DNA of 64,000 nt from Nocardioides piscis (lineage in GTDB: Bacteria; Actinomycetota; Actinomycetes; Propionibacteriales; Nocardioidaceae). The DNA is taken from assembly GCF_011300215.1 (NCBI RefSeq), contig NZ_CP049866.1, positions 1,922,001 to 1,986,000 on the forward strand, in the 5' to 3' direction. Below are positions 18,456-25,784 of this stretch, piece after piece. The notes under the pieces were generated by a model that ran no database searches, had not been told where the DNA came from, and was given only the letters and a program-made list of their open reading frames with translations. Made by a program: the position numbers and the translations under genes. Positions within the stretch are counted from its first letter, which is position 1; each line of letters opens with the position of its first letter.

Positions 18456-18785
18456 ATGACCATCAGTGTTCTCGACCGCAACCTGACCGAGGACGTCAGC
18501 CCGCGCGACCTGGGCGACCTCCACGACGCGGCTGCCCAGGTGGAGGACGAGCTGCTGCCCTGCCGAACCAACAACGCAGAGCTGTGGTTCGCCGAATCCC
18601 CGTCCGACGTCGAGTTCGCCAAGACCCTGTGCCAGGACTGTCCCGTCCAGGCGCTGTGCCTCAGTGGTGCCCTCGAGCGGCGTGAGCCGTGGGGCGTCTG
18701 GGGCGGCGAGCTCTTCCTCCAGGGCGCGGTGATTGCGCGCAAGCGCCCCCGCGGTCGACCCCGCAAGAACGAGGTCGCCGCGTGA
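18456..18785 (+). CDS. whiB7: WhiB7 antibiotic-response regulator
   Basis: A 109-residue WhiB-family iron-sulfur regulator. Four Cys (one in LLPC, the pair CQDC, and one in ALC) bind the [4Fe-4S] cluster. GVWGG is the WhiB family turn, and the C-terminal RGRPRK is the AT-hook specific to WhiB7. It works with the primary sigma factor to induce ribosome-protection, efflux and drug-modification genes after exposure to translation inhibitors. The ATG at 18456 has AAGGAGG 8 nt upstream. Expression is probably controlled by autoregulation at 17967-18024 and by attenuation in the leader. Confidence 0.93.
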   Translation: MTISVLDRNLTEDVSPRDLGDLHDAAAQVEDELLPCRTNNAELWFAESPSDVEFAKTLCQDCPVQALCLSGALERREPWGVWGGELFLQGAVIARKRPRGRPRKNEVAA

Positions 18786-18862
18786 CGCGGCGCCAACCCT
18801 TCTCGAGATCCACCGGAGCACCACTTTCCATGACACTCACCCCCAGCACGAAGGACACCAAG

Positions 18863-19027
18863 ATGAACACGATGCACGAAGACCTGGCCAGGGCGCAGAT
18901 GTCCGCGCGCCTGGGAGAGGCGCAGCTGCAGCGACAGGCCCACCAGCTGGTCCTGGCCCGTCGCATGAGCCGCAAGGCCGAGAAGGCCGCGCAGCAGGCG
19001 CGTCTCGCGCTCGCCCGCGCGATCTAG
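18863..19027 (+). CDS. Small basic/helical protein of unknown function
   Basis: A 54-residue protein, 77 bp downstream of whiB7 on the same strand. It is rich in Ala, Arg, Gln and Leu and looks like one long amphipathic helix. No Cys or known motif is present. ATG 18863 is preceded by AAGGA; ATG 18830 would give 65 residues. Its placement before a strong palindrome suggests it may be read through from whiB7. It may be a lineage-specific small protein. Confidence 0.5.
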   Translation: MNTMHEDLARAQMSARLGEAQLQRQAHQLVLARRMSRKAEKAAQQARLALARAI

Positions 19028-19060
19028 GACCAGCCTCGCCCTGATCGCGGGTGATGCACT

Positions 19061-19096
19061 CAGTGCCGGCACGACCACGTGGTCGTGCCGGCACTG
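19061..19096. terminator. 36-bp perfect palindrome, probable terminator
   Basis: An uninterrupted 18 + 18 inverted repeat centred on CACGTG, after the whiB7-downstream small ORF. It lacks a T-run, so it may be a factor-assisted terminator or a dyad bound by a protein. As RNA it would fold into an extremely stable hairpin. Confidence 0.6.
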
Positions 19097-19146
19097 GCAT
19101 TCGCGGCCGCAGAACCTCCTGGCTCGATCCGAGGGCAGCGGCGGCG

Positions 19147-19152
19147 TAGCGT
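19147..19152 (+). promoter_or_regulatory. -10 box of a leaderless promoter
   Basis: TAGCGT lies 7 nt before the ATG at 19160, and no ribosome site is present. Confidence 0.55.
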
Positions 19153-19159
19153 GCTGGGC

Positions 19160-19318
19160 ATGCGCACCTGTGACCGCTGCGGGCGGGAGGCGACCGACGC
19201 CGACGCCCTGACCTGGATCACCTCGGTGGAGGCGGGCGGCCGGCGCACCTACTGCGACGAGTGCTCGCGCACCAACCTGCGGGCGATCGAGGGCAAGCTC
19301 GACAGCGAGTGGTGGTGA
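19160..19318 (+). CDS. Small zinc-ribbon-like protein
   Basis: A 52-residue protein with two CxxC knuckles (CDRC at residues 4-7 and CDEC near 32-35), a spacing that fits one zinc site. The ATG at 19160 is favoured because a -10 box sits 7 nt upstream; the longer in-frame ORF runs through the palindrome. It is probably a nucleic-acid or protein-binding zinc ribbon, but nothing more specific can be said. Confidence 0.6.
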   Translation: MRTCDRCGREATDADALTWITSVEAGGRRTYCDECSRTNLRAIEGKLDSEWW

Positions 19319-19330
19319 TCCGCCGGTCAG

Positions 19331-19858
19331 TCAGCCGGCGACCTCGAACAGGTCCCAGGCGCATCCGCAGTGGGGGTGTCGCAACCATCGGGTGACCTCG
19401 GGCTCGGCGCCACGGCGCACGGTGATCGTGCTCGACCAGGTGACCGGCAGCTCCCCGGCCTGCCAGGTCTCCAGTTCGTGCACCGCCCAGCCCAGGGTCA
19501 GCACCAGCAGAGCAGGATCGGGTGGGGAGAGCGTGGGCACAGCCGGAGCGCCAGGAGCGGGCCCGGGCTCGGCCCCGGCAGCCGTCAGGCATCGCAAGCA
19601 GGCGGTCGCTCCCGGATCGACGAAGGGACCGATGCGTCCCTCGTCCGACGTCACGCTCACCACCAGGTGGGGCAGCGAGTCCACCAGCCACCGGTCGGCG
19701 ACCCCCGGGTCCTGGGAGGTGGTCAGGAGCAGCGCGACGTCTGCCGTGGGGCACGGACGGAGCCCGGCTGCCGTCACGACGGTGGTGACGACATCGGCGT
19801 ACGGCCCCGGGGCGTGCACCTGGGCCCTGGGCGGCTCGTGTCGGCGGCTGGGGAACAT
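19331..19858 (-). CDS. ThiF/cyclodehydratase-like conserved protein (Rv3196 position)
   Basis: A protein of about 175 residues. The core has ADVALLL, a PHLVVSVTSDEGRIGPFV strand-turn region and GATACLRCL with a CxxC pair, which resemble the partial ThiF-like proteins annotated as TOMM leader-peptide-binding or cyclodehydratase-like in actinobacteria. A second Cys pair (CGC) near the C-terminus may complete a metal site. The start is uncertain: ATG 19858 has its purine-rich stretch too close, and a TTG four codons upstream is possible. No YcaO or precursor peptide is nearby, so a RiPP role is not supported here. Confidence 0.5.
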   Translation of the reverse strand: MFPSRRHEPPRAQVHAPGPYADVVTTVVTAAGLRPCPTADVALLLTTSQDPGVADRWLVDSLPHLVVSVTSDEGRIGPFVDPGATACLRCLTAAGAEPGPAPGAPAVPTLSPPDPALLVLTLGWAVHELETWQAGELPVTWSSTITVRRGAEPEVTRWLRHPHCGCAWDLFEVAG

Positions 19859-19920
19859 GCCCTCACCCAACCAGCACCCCGGCGGCCTCGCACGCGGCTC
19901 TCCACAGGAGGAAATGGCAG

Positions 19921-19954
19921 CGGCGGCGCCACCCCGGCCAGGGTGGCGCCGCCG
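19921..19954 (-). terminator. Hairpin terminator after the DUF5679 gene
   Basis: A 14-bp GC stem (19921-19934 with 19941-19954) with a 6-nt loop, between two minus-strand genes. Read on the minus strand it is followed by a pyrimidine-rich stretch. Confidence 0.7.
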
Positions 19955-19980
19955 GCAGACCGGCTGAATCGGCCGGGTCT

Positions 19981-20139
19981 TCAGGCCTTGCCGAGGATGC
20001 GGTTGAGGTTGGTGCTGCAGACGGGGCAGACGGCCTTCGCCATCCGGGTGCCCTTGTCGTTGACCTTGACCTCGCCCGACGCCTCGCGCTTCTCCTTGCA
20101 CTTGACGCAGTAGAACTCGCCGCTCCAGGTCTCCGTCAT
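19981..20139 (-). CDS. DUF5679-type zinc-ribbon protein
   Basis: A 52-residue protein with CVKC and CPVC pairs about 20 residues apart, as in the actinobacterial DUF5679 family, and a basic linker (KCKEKREASG). The function is unknown; the size and charge suggest an RNA- or ribosome-associated ribbon. ATG 20139 has a strong AAGGAG site. A terminator follows. Confidence 0.75.
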   Translation of the reverse strand: MTETWSGEFYCVKCKEKREASGEVKVNDKGTRMAKAVCPVCSTNLNRILGKA

Positions 20140-20274
20140 GACGTCTCCTTGATTGCTCTGTCTGGTCACGACGGGAGGGGTGGGGAAGCCCGTCGGGGAC
20201 CGACGACTCAGCCGCTGGTCCGCTAGAAATCCTACGCCAACGGTGCTGTCACGAGCCGCAGGACGCGCACTCAG

Positions 20275-20280
20275 TAGGGT
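20275..20280 (+). promoter_or_regulatory. -10 box of a leaderless promoter
   Basis: TAGGGT lies 7 nt before the ATG at 20288, and no ribosome site is present. Confidence 0.6.
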
Positions 20281-20287
20281 TCGGACC

Positions 20288-21106
20288 ATGTCTGAACAAG
20301 CTGGCACGAGCACGCCCACGTACACCCACCTGAGGCTGGACCGACCGGTCGAGGGGGTCGTCCGGATCACCCTGGACAACCCCGGGATGCGCAACGCGAT
20401 GAGCGACGAGATGACCGAGTCCTGGGTCCGCGCCATCGACGACCTGGCAGCGGACCGGTCGGTGCGAGCCGTGCTGGTGACCGGTGAGGGATCGGCCTTC
20501 TGCTCCGGCGGCAACACCGGCTGGATCTCGAGCGAGCCGGATGCCTCGGTCGACCACCTGCGCAACCGGATGGTGCCCTTCTATCGCGCCTGGCTCTCGA
20601 TCAGGAAGCTCGAGGTGCCGACCATCGCTGCTGTCAACGGCCACGCGATCGGGGCCGGGCTGTGCCTGGCGCTGGCCTGCGACCTGCGGTTCGCGGCGAC
20701 CGGTGCCAAGCTCGGCGTCCCGTTCGTGAAGCTCGGGATGCACGCCGGCATGGCCGGCACCTACCTCCTGCCCAACGTCGTCGGTGAGGCGCATGCCCGC
20801 GACCTGCTGCTGACCGGTCGGGTCGTCGAGGCCGAGGAGGCGTTGCGGATCGGACTGGTCTCGCGGGTGATCGAGCACGACGAGTTCGCCGACGAGGTCC
20901 TGGCCATCGCCGCCGACGTGGCCGGCAACGCGCCGATCGCGACCCGGCTCACGAAGCTGGCCCTGGCCGACGGTGGGCACGCCGACTTCGAGAGCGCCCT
21001 GCAGTGGGAGGCGTTGGCCCAGCCGATGACCCTGGCCACCGCGGACCTGCAGGAGGGCATCCGGGCCAGCCGGGAGAAGCGAGCCCCGGTCTTCACCGGC
21101 CACTGA
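20288..21106 (+). CDS. Enoyl-CoA hydratase/isomerase family protein
   Basis: A 272-residue crotonase-fold enzyme. It has the N-terminal strand VVRITLDNP, the oxyanion-hole segment AFCSGGNTG, the core AAVNGHAIGAGLCLALACDL, and a C-terminal EKR-type end. A Glu at the usual hydratase position after the core (SGGN rather than SGGD) is not obvious, so hydratase versus isomerase or thioesterase activity cannot be decided. It acts on acyl-CoA in the cytosol. It appears monocistronic with a leaderless start at ATG 20288. Confidence 0.85.
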   Translation: MSEQAGTSTPTYTHLRLDRPVEGVVRITLDNPGMRNAMSDEMTESWVRAIDDLAADRSVRAVLVTGEGSAFCSGGNTGWISSEPDASVDHLRNRMVPFYRAWLSIRKLEVPTIAAVNGHAIGAGLCLALACDLRFAATGAKLGVPFVKLGMHAGMAGTYLLPNVVGEAHARDLLLTGRVVEAEEALRIGLVSRVIEHDEFADEVLAIAADVAGNAPIATRLTKLALADGGHADFESALQWEALAQPMTLATADLQEGIRASREKRAPVFTGH

Positions 21107-21440
21107 GCAGGCGCTGGAGCATGAGAGGAGGCCCTCGGTCCGCTGGCGTCCGACCGGACGCTTCCCCACGTCGGTCGGGGCCGACGGATCGAGGGCCTCA
21201 TCTGGGTGCCAACCTAGACACCGGTGCACGGGCAGGTCAACGCGGGGTTCTCCACGCCTGTGGAGAGACCTGTGCAGAAGCTGTGCAGGACTGGGGTGTG
21301 AGGGTGGAGAAGTGCCGGCTCGCGGGGGAGAACGCTGTGGGGGACACGCCCGGAGTGGGGCGGCGCTGGTCCGCTGACCGGCCACAATGGTCATCCACGC
21401 CCTGTGGAGCAAAGGTTCTTTCCCAGCGAGAGGCTCAGCG
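21107..21440. other. 334-bp gap with a structured element
   Basis: No gene is visible. At 21128-21199 two 15-nt arms (21128-21142 and 21185-21199) pair with one mismatch. They enclose a perfect inner hairpin (GCGTCCG/CGGACGC around 21146-21161) and a second GC-rich arm. The shape is a branched structure larger than an ordinary terminator, and it has no T-run. Around 21250-21270 a short TCTCCAC/GTGGAGA hairpin follows. It may be the terminator of the enoyl-CoA hydratase gene, or a small RNA. Confidence 0.5.
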
Positions 21441-22475
21441 ATGAGCGAGTATGCCGCCGGCCCGGTCGCCGCGCTGCGTCGCATCGCCTTCCTGCTGGAG
21501 CGGGCCAGGGAGGACACCCGCCGGATCCAGGCCTTCCGGTCAGCCGCCGCAGTGATCCTGCCCCTCGATGACGACGAGGTCGCGCAACGAGCGGGGAACG
21601 GCACGTTGACCGACCTGCCCGGCATCGGTCCCAGCACGGCCGCCGTGATCGCCGACGCCTGCCGTGGCGAGCTGCCCGAACGGCTGGCCAGGCTCGAGGC
21701 CGAGCACTCCGGGCCGCTGGCGAAGGGCGGTCGGGCGCTGCGAGCGCTGCTCCGTGGCGACTGCCACTCCCACTCCGACTGGTCCGACGGCGGTTCGCCG
21801 ATCGAGGAGATGGCGATGACGGCCATGGAGCTGGGCCACGACTACCTCGTCCTCACCGACCACTCGCCGCGACTCAAGGTGGCCCGGGGTCTGAGTGCCG
21901 AGCGCCTCGCGCGCCAGCTCGGGGTCGTGGAGGCGATCAACGACCACCTCGGGGGAGACTTCACCCTGCTGAAGGGGATCGAGGTCGACATCCTCGACGA
22001 CGGGTCCCTCGACCAGACCGAGGAGATGCTGGCCCAGCTCGACCTGCGCGTTGCCAGCGTCCACTCGAAGCTCGGGATGGACGCCGACGCAATGACCGAG
22101 CGGATGATCGGCGCGGTGCGCAACCCGCGGACCAACGTCCTCGGTCACTGCACCGGACGCCTCGTCACCGGCAACCGTGGCGTGCGCAAGCAGAGTGAGT
22201 TCGACGCCCGGGCGGTGTTCGAGGCCTGCCGCGACAACCACACCGCGGTCGAGATCAACTCGCGTCCCGAGCGCCGGGACCCCCCGACCCGGCTCCTCGA
22301 GCTGGCGCGCGACATCGGCTGCCTGTTCTCCATCGACTCCGACGCGCACGCGCCCGGCCAGCTCGACATGCTCGACTATGGCTGCGAACGAGCCGAGGAG
22401 GCAGGCATCGAGCCGGAGCGGATCATCAACACCTGGCCCCGGGAGCGACTGCTTGAGTGGGCCCAGCATGGCTGA
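21441..22475 (+). CDS. PHP-domain phosphoesterase with helix-hairpin-helix (PolX C-terminal type)
   Basis: A 344-residue protein. The first ~90 residues resemble the helical/HhH part of family X polymerases (TDLPGIGPSTAAVI is the hairpin). A PHP domain starts at DCHSHSDWSDGG (about residue 110), followed by VLTDHS, GIEVDIL and, near the end, SIDSDAHAP, all metal-ligand motifs. No polymerase palm is present. It therefore looks like a stand-alone PHP phosphoesterase derived from PolX, plausibly acting on DNA or nucleotide phosphates. The stop codon overlaps the next gene. Confidence 0.8.
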   Translation: MSEYAAGPVAALRRIAFLLERAREDTRRIQAFRSAAAVILPLDDDEVAQRAGNGTLTDLPGIGPSTAAVIADACRGELPERLARLEAEHSGPLAKGGRALRALLRGDCHSHSDWSDGGSPIEEMAMTAMELGHDYLVLTDHSPRLKVARGLSAERLARQLGVVEAINDHLGGDFTLLKGIEVDILDDGSLDQTEEMLAQLDLRVASVHSKLGMDADAMTERMIGAVRNPRTNVLGHCTGRLVTGNRGVRKQSEFDARAVFEACRDNHTAVEINSRPERRDPPTRLLELARDIGCLFSIDSDAHAPGQLDMLDYGCERAEEAGIEPERIINTWPRERLLEWAQHG

Positions 22476-23040
22476 CGAGCACGGTCCGAAGGTCGAGGTT
22501 CGCCGGTCCAAGCGCCGGCGGCGCACGGTGTCGGCATACCGCGACGGAGACGTCATCGTGGTGCAGATCCCGGCCGCGATGAGTCGCCGCGACGAGCGGA
22601 CCTGGGTCGCCGAGATGGTGGCCCGGCTCGAGCGGCAGGAGACGCGTCGCCGGCCGAGCGACGAGCAGCTGCTGGCGCGCGCGATCACGCTCAGCGACGC
22701 CTGGCTCGGCGGCATGGCCTCCCCGTCGAGCGTGCGTTGGGTCTCCAACCAGAAGACCCGATGGGGTTCCTGCTCGCCGGGCGACCGATCGATCAGGCTC
22801 TCCGAGCGCCTCCAGCAGATGCCGACCTGGGTGGTCGACTACGTGCTGCTCCACGAGCTCGCACATCTCCTCGAGCCGGGTCACGGCCCGGCCTTCTGGG
22901 CGTGGGTGGACCGCTATCCCAAGGCCGAGCGCGCCAAGGGCTACCTCTCCGGCTGGTCGGCGGCCGCGCGGCTGGAGCTGCCGGACGGCTATGCCGACGA
23001 CGGCGGGTCAGCCGGCCAGACGGCGGGCAGCGACGACTGA
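22468..23040 (+). CDS. YgjP/WSS1-like zinc metallopeptidase (DUF45)
   Basis: A 190-residue protein with the sequence landmarks of the YgjP family: KTRWGSCS, VVDYVLLHELAH with the HExxH zinc motif at about residues 129-133, and a downstream H in PGHGPAFW. It begins with a basic patch (RRSKRRRRT). It overlaps the preceding PHP gene by 8 bp, so the two are probably translated together. Substrates of bacterial YgjP proteins are unclear; relation to the DNA-protein crosslink protease WSS1 makes a repair role possible but unproven. Confidence 0.82.
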   Translation: MADEHGPKVEVRRSKRRRRTVSAYRDGDVIVVQIPAAMSRRDERTWVAEMVARLERQETRRRPSDEQLLARAITLSDAWLGGMASPSSVRWVSNQKTRWGSCSPGDRSIRLSERLQQMPTWVVDYVLLHELAHLLEPGHGPAFWAWVDRYPKAERAKGYLSGWSAAARLELPDGYADDGGSAGQTAGSDD

Positions 23041-23042
23041 CG

Positions 23043-24248
23043 TCAGTGTCGAGGGATGCTCTCCACGAACTCGCGCACGACCAGCGCGGCTCGCAACAGC
23101 TGGCCGCCCTCCCGCTCGCACGGGTCGATGCCGGTGAGCTCGCGGATCCGCCTCAGCCGATAGTCCAGCGTGTTCGGGTGCACGTGCAGGCGTGCGGCCG
23201 TCACCGCCCGACGCCCGTTCTCCTCGACATAGACGGCCAGCGTCTGCACGAGCTCGGTGCTGTCCTCCAGCGGCCGCAGCAGCTGTCGAAGCGCCGTCCG
23301 GGCCGGGCCCGGCCTGGTGACCTGCACCTCGAGGAGGAGGTCGGCCAGCTGGTGGACGCCTGAGGGATGGTTGAGCCGGTCGGCAACCTCCGCGCAGTCA
23401 GCGGCAGCTGCCGCGGCCTCGGGGGTGGGGCAGTGAGCATCGGCGACGGCGAGCCCCGCGTGCCAGCGCGACCCCAGGATCGGGAAGAGGGCCTGGCGCA
23501 GCCGGACGGGGTCGACCCGCCCGTCGAGCACGACCACACCTCCCAGGGTCGTGAGATCGTCGAGGACCTCGCTGCCGGTGAGCTCGATGAGTGCCTTGCG
23601 TATGGCGCGGGTCCGCCGTCGCGCCTCGATGGTCATGGTGGCGTCGTCCTCGTGCCGGGGCCTGGCGAGCCGCAGCACGACGACCGAGTGCTCGTCCCAG
23701 ACGTCGAGGCCGGCTGCGTGCCAGTCGGTTGCCCTGTCCGTCCCGGCGAGCAGGGCCGCGAGCAGCGTCGCCCGGCCCTCCCGGTCCTGGCCCGAGAGCG
23801 CGGTCGTCGTCTCGACGTAGGCGTCGATGACGGCGGTCGTCACGGTCTGCAGGTAGGACAGGGCCAGGCTGCCCACCTCGACGAGGTCGGCGGACTCGTC
23901 GCCCTCGATGAGCTTGCCCGACTGCTCCCAGCAGTAGCGGAAGCCGGTGAAGTAGGCAGCCAGCACCTCGGGCAGGGGCACGCGCTCCTCGGCACGCCGG
24001 GCAGCCGCGCGCATCATCAGCTCGATCTCCTCCGGAGCGGGCAGCCGCTCCTGCCGCAGGAGGGAGCCGAAGTGGTCGAGGTTCTGCCGGATGACCCGCT
24101 CCACGTCGGAGCTGGCCCCGGCCTCGGTGTGGCGGGTGAAGGCCACCTCGCTCGTCACCCGGGCCAGGGCCTCGTCCAGCATCCCGGGCAGCGTGCCGGC
24201 GAGCCGCTCACGCAGCGCGAGCCGGTCGTCGCGCGCAGGCTGGAGCAT
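23043..24248 (-). CDS. PucR/CdaR-family transcriptional regulator
   Basis: A protein of about 401 residues. The C-terminus is the PucR helix-turn-helix (LAVYVEENGRRAVTAARLHVHPNTLDYRLRRI type), and the middle has a GGDEF-like regulator segment typical of CdaR. The N-terminal ~170 residues are helical and probably sense a ligand. ATG 24248 was chosen; a TTG 12 codons upstream also fits. It is divergent from the GDSL esterase gene, which it might regulate. Confidence 0.78.
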   Translation of the reverse strand: MLQPARDDRLALRERLAGTLPGMLDEALARVTSEVAFTRHTEAGASSDVERVIRQNLDHFGSLLRQERLPAPEEIELMMRAAARRAEERVPLPEVLAAYFTGFRYCWEQSGKLIEGDESADLVEVGSLALSYLQTVTTAVIDAYVETTTALSGQDREGRATLLAALLAGTDRATDWHAAGLDVWDEHSVVVLRLARPRHEDDATMTIEARRRTRAIRKALIELTGSEVLDDLTTLGGVVVLDGRVDPVRLRQALFPILGSRWHAGLAVADAHCPTPEAAAAAADCAEVADRLNHPSGVHQLADLLLEVQVTRPGPARTALRQLLRPLEDSTELVQTLAVYVEENGRRAVTAARLHVHPNTLDYRLRRIRELTGIDPCEREGGQLLRAALVVREFVESIPRH

Positions 24249-24362
24249 GCCGGTGATGGTGAACCCATCCGCCCGGCCGCGCAATACCCCTGTTGTGACC
24301 GGTCACCACGTGGACTCCAGGACGCTGGGTCTCCGCACGATTCCCGCCGGGCGCGGACGTGC

Positions 24363-24398
24363 CTAGCGTGGGATCCCCAGCCACCCTGTCTCGGAGGA
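24363..24398 (+). promoter_or_regulatory. Candidate -10 box and ribosome site of the GDSL esterase gene
   Basis: TAGCGT (24363-24368) and a good CGGAGGA Shine-Dalgarno (24392-24398) precede the GTG start at 24404. The ribosome site decides this start over an in-frame codon at 24359. Confidence 0.5.
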
Positions 24399-24403
24399 TC
24401 CCC

Positions 24404-25213
24404 GTGAGTCTTTTCCGCAATGCCGCTTCCCTGGCCGCAGCCGGCCTCGCCGCCGTCGCCCTGACCGTCGTCCCGACCGGCAGTGCCGGGGCCGTGGACC
24501 CGGATGAATACGTCGCTCTCGGCGACTCCTACTCCGCCGGCAACGGTGCGTTCAGCAACAACCTCGGCAGCTGTTTCCGCAACACCTACGCCTACCCCTA
24601 CCTCGTGGCCCAGCAGCGTGCCAACACCGACCTGACGTTCGTGGCCTGCGGGGGAGCAGTGACGGGAGACGTCATCGAGAAGCAGGTGCCGTCGCTCAGT
24701 GCAGCGACCGACTTCGTCACGATCACCATCGGCGGCAACGACGTCGGGTTCGCCAACGTCATCTTCAACTGCGCCGACAGCTGGAGCTTCAACTGCCAGA
24801 ACGCCGTCAACCAGATGAAGGCCAAGATCACCGACGAGCTGCCCGCCAAGCTCGATGCCACCTACAACGCGATCAAGGCGAAGTCGCCCAACGCGAAGGT
24901 CGTCGTCCTCGGCTACAGCCGGATGTTCGGCAAGAGCCTGTCCTGTGCGGGAGCCAACGGCATCACCGCCCAGGAGGCCACCTGGGCCAACGAGGCGGCA
25001 GACCTGCTCGACGCCACCATCGGCGCGCGGGTCGCAGCCGCCGGGAGCAACTTCGTCTACAAGAGCTCGGTCCAGTCGTGGGCCGGGCACGAGGTGTGCA
25101 CGCGCGAGCCGTGGCTCAACGGCAAGTCCTGGAGCGTCGCCGACATGTATCACCCGACCCGCACGGGCTACGCGAAGGGCTATGTCCCGGCGGTGAGGTC
25201 GGTCATCGGCTGA
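24404..25213 (+). CDS. Secreted SGNH/GDSL esterase
   Basis: A 269-residue exported hydrolase. A signal peptide of about 28 residues is followed by block I GDSYSAGNG (catalytic Ser near residue 41), block III IGGNDVGF with the oxyanion Asn, and a terminal DMYHPTRTGY carrying the catalytic Asp and His. Six Cys suggest three disulfides, as in the Streptomyces scabies esterase/lipase family. It probably hydrolyses acyl esters outside the cell. Its end overlaps the convergent NUDIX gene by 11 bp. Confidence 0.88.
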   Translation: MSLFRNAASLAAAGLAAVALTVVPTGSAGAVDPDEYVALGDSYSAGNGAFSNNLGSCFRNTYAYPYLVAQQRANTDLTFVACGGAVTGDVIEKQVPSLSAATDFVTITIGGNDVGFANVIFNCADSWSFNCQNAVNQMKAKITDELPAKLDATYNAIKAKSPNAKVVVLGYSRMFGKSLSCAGANGITAQEATWANEAADLLDATIGARVAAAGSNFVYKSSVQSWAGHEVCTREPWLNGKSWSVADMYHPTRTGYAKGYVPAVRSVIG

Positions 25214-25784
25214 CCCGCACTGCCGAAGACGTTCGCGGGTGCGCCTCCCGGGCCCGCCGCACAGCGGCCTCGATGAGGAGATACATGTCCTCGAACGTCT
25301 TCGGCAGTGCCGCCACCGGCCACCACCGGACGTCGTTGGACTCCTCGCTCACGACGTGGTTCTCATCGGGGGAGGCGAGGGCGAGGAAGCGTACGTCGAG
25401 GTGGTGCACCGTGCCGGCGTCGGAGCAGAACTCCACAGCGTGCTCGTCGAGGGAGAGCGGCACGGGGTCGAAGTCGAACTCGACCAGGCCGGACTCCTCG
25501 ACCAGCTCCCGGCGGGCAGCACCTGCCAGGGTCTGGTCGCCGGGCTCGACGTGTCCGCCGAAGGCGAGCCAGGCGTCGGCCTTGCGGTGGTGGTTGAGCA
25601 GGACGGCGTCGCCGGCGTGCGAGACGACCACGGCCCCGGCCGTGAGGTGGTCGGGGAAGCAGGTCCGCAGCAACCCGTCCGGATGTGCGTGGAGGTGGTC
25701 GAGGTAGCGCTCACGCAAGGCTGCGTCGCGCGGCGACGGGGGTGCCCAGGCGCCCAGGACCGCCAGCGCGTCGTCGTGGATCAC
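25203..25784 (-). CDS. NUDIX hydrolase
   Basis: A 193-residue protein with a Nudix box in the form GGHVEPGDQTLAGAARRELVEE at about residues 75-97. It starts at GTG 25784, which overlaps the stop of the upstream DUF2342 gene by 4 bp (translational coupling); upstream in-frame sequence is not homologous. The substrate is a nucleoside diphosphate linked to an unknown moiety. Confidence 0.82.
   Translation of the reverse strand: MIHDDALAVLGAWAPPSPRDAALRERYLDHLHAHPDGLLRTCFPDHLTAGAVVVSHAGDAVLLNHHRKADAWLAFGGHVEPGDQTLAGAARRELVEESGLVEFDFDPVPLSLDEHAVEFCSDAGTVHHLDVRFLALASPDENHVVSEESNDVRWWPVAALPKTFEDMYLLIEAAVRRAREAHPRTSSAVRVSR

Noticed and set aside
19331..19858. RiPP/TOMM biosynthesis gene cluster
   Set aside because: The ThiF-like protein has no YcaO, dehydrogenase or precursor peptide next to it, and lies in a conserved housekeeping segment.
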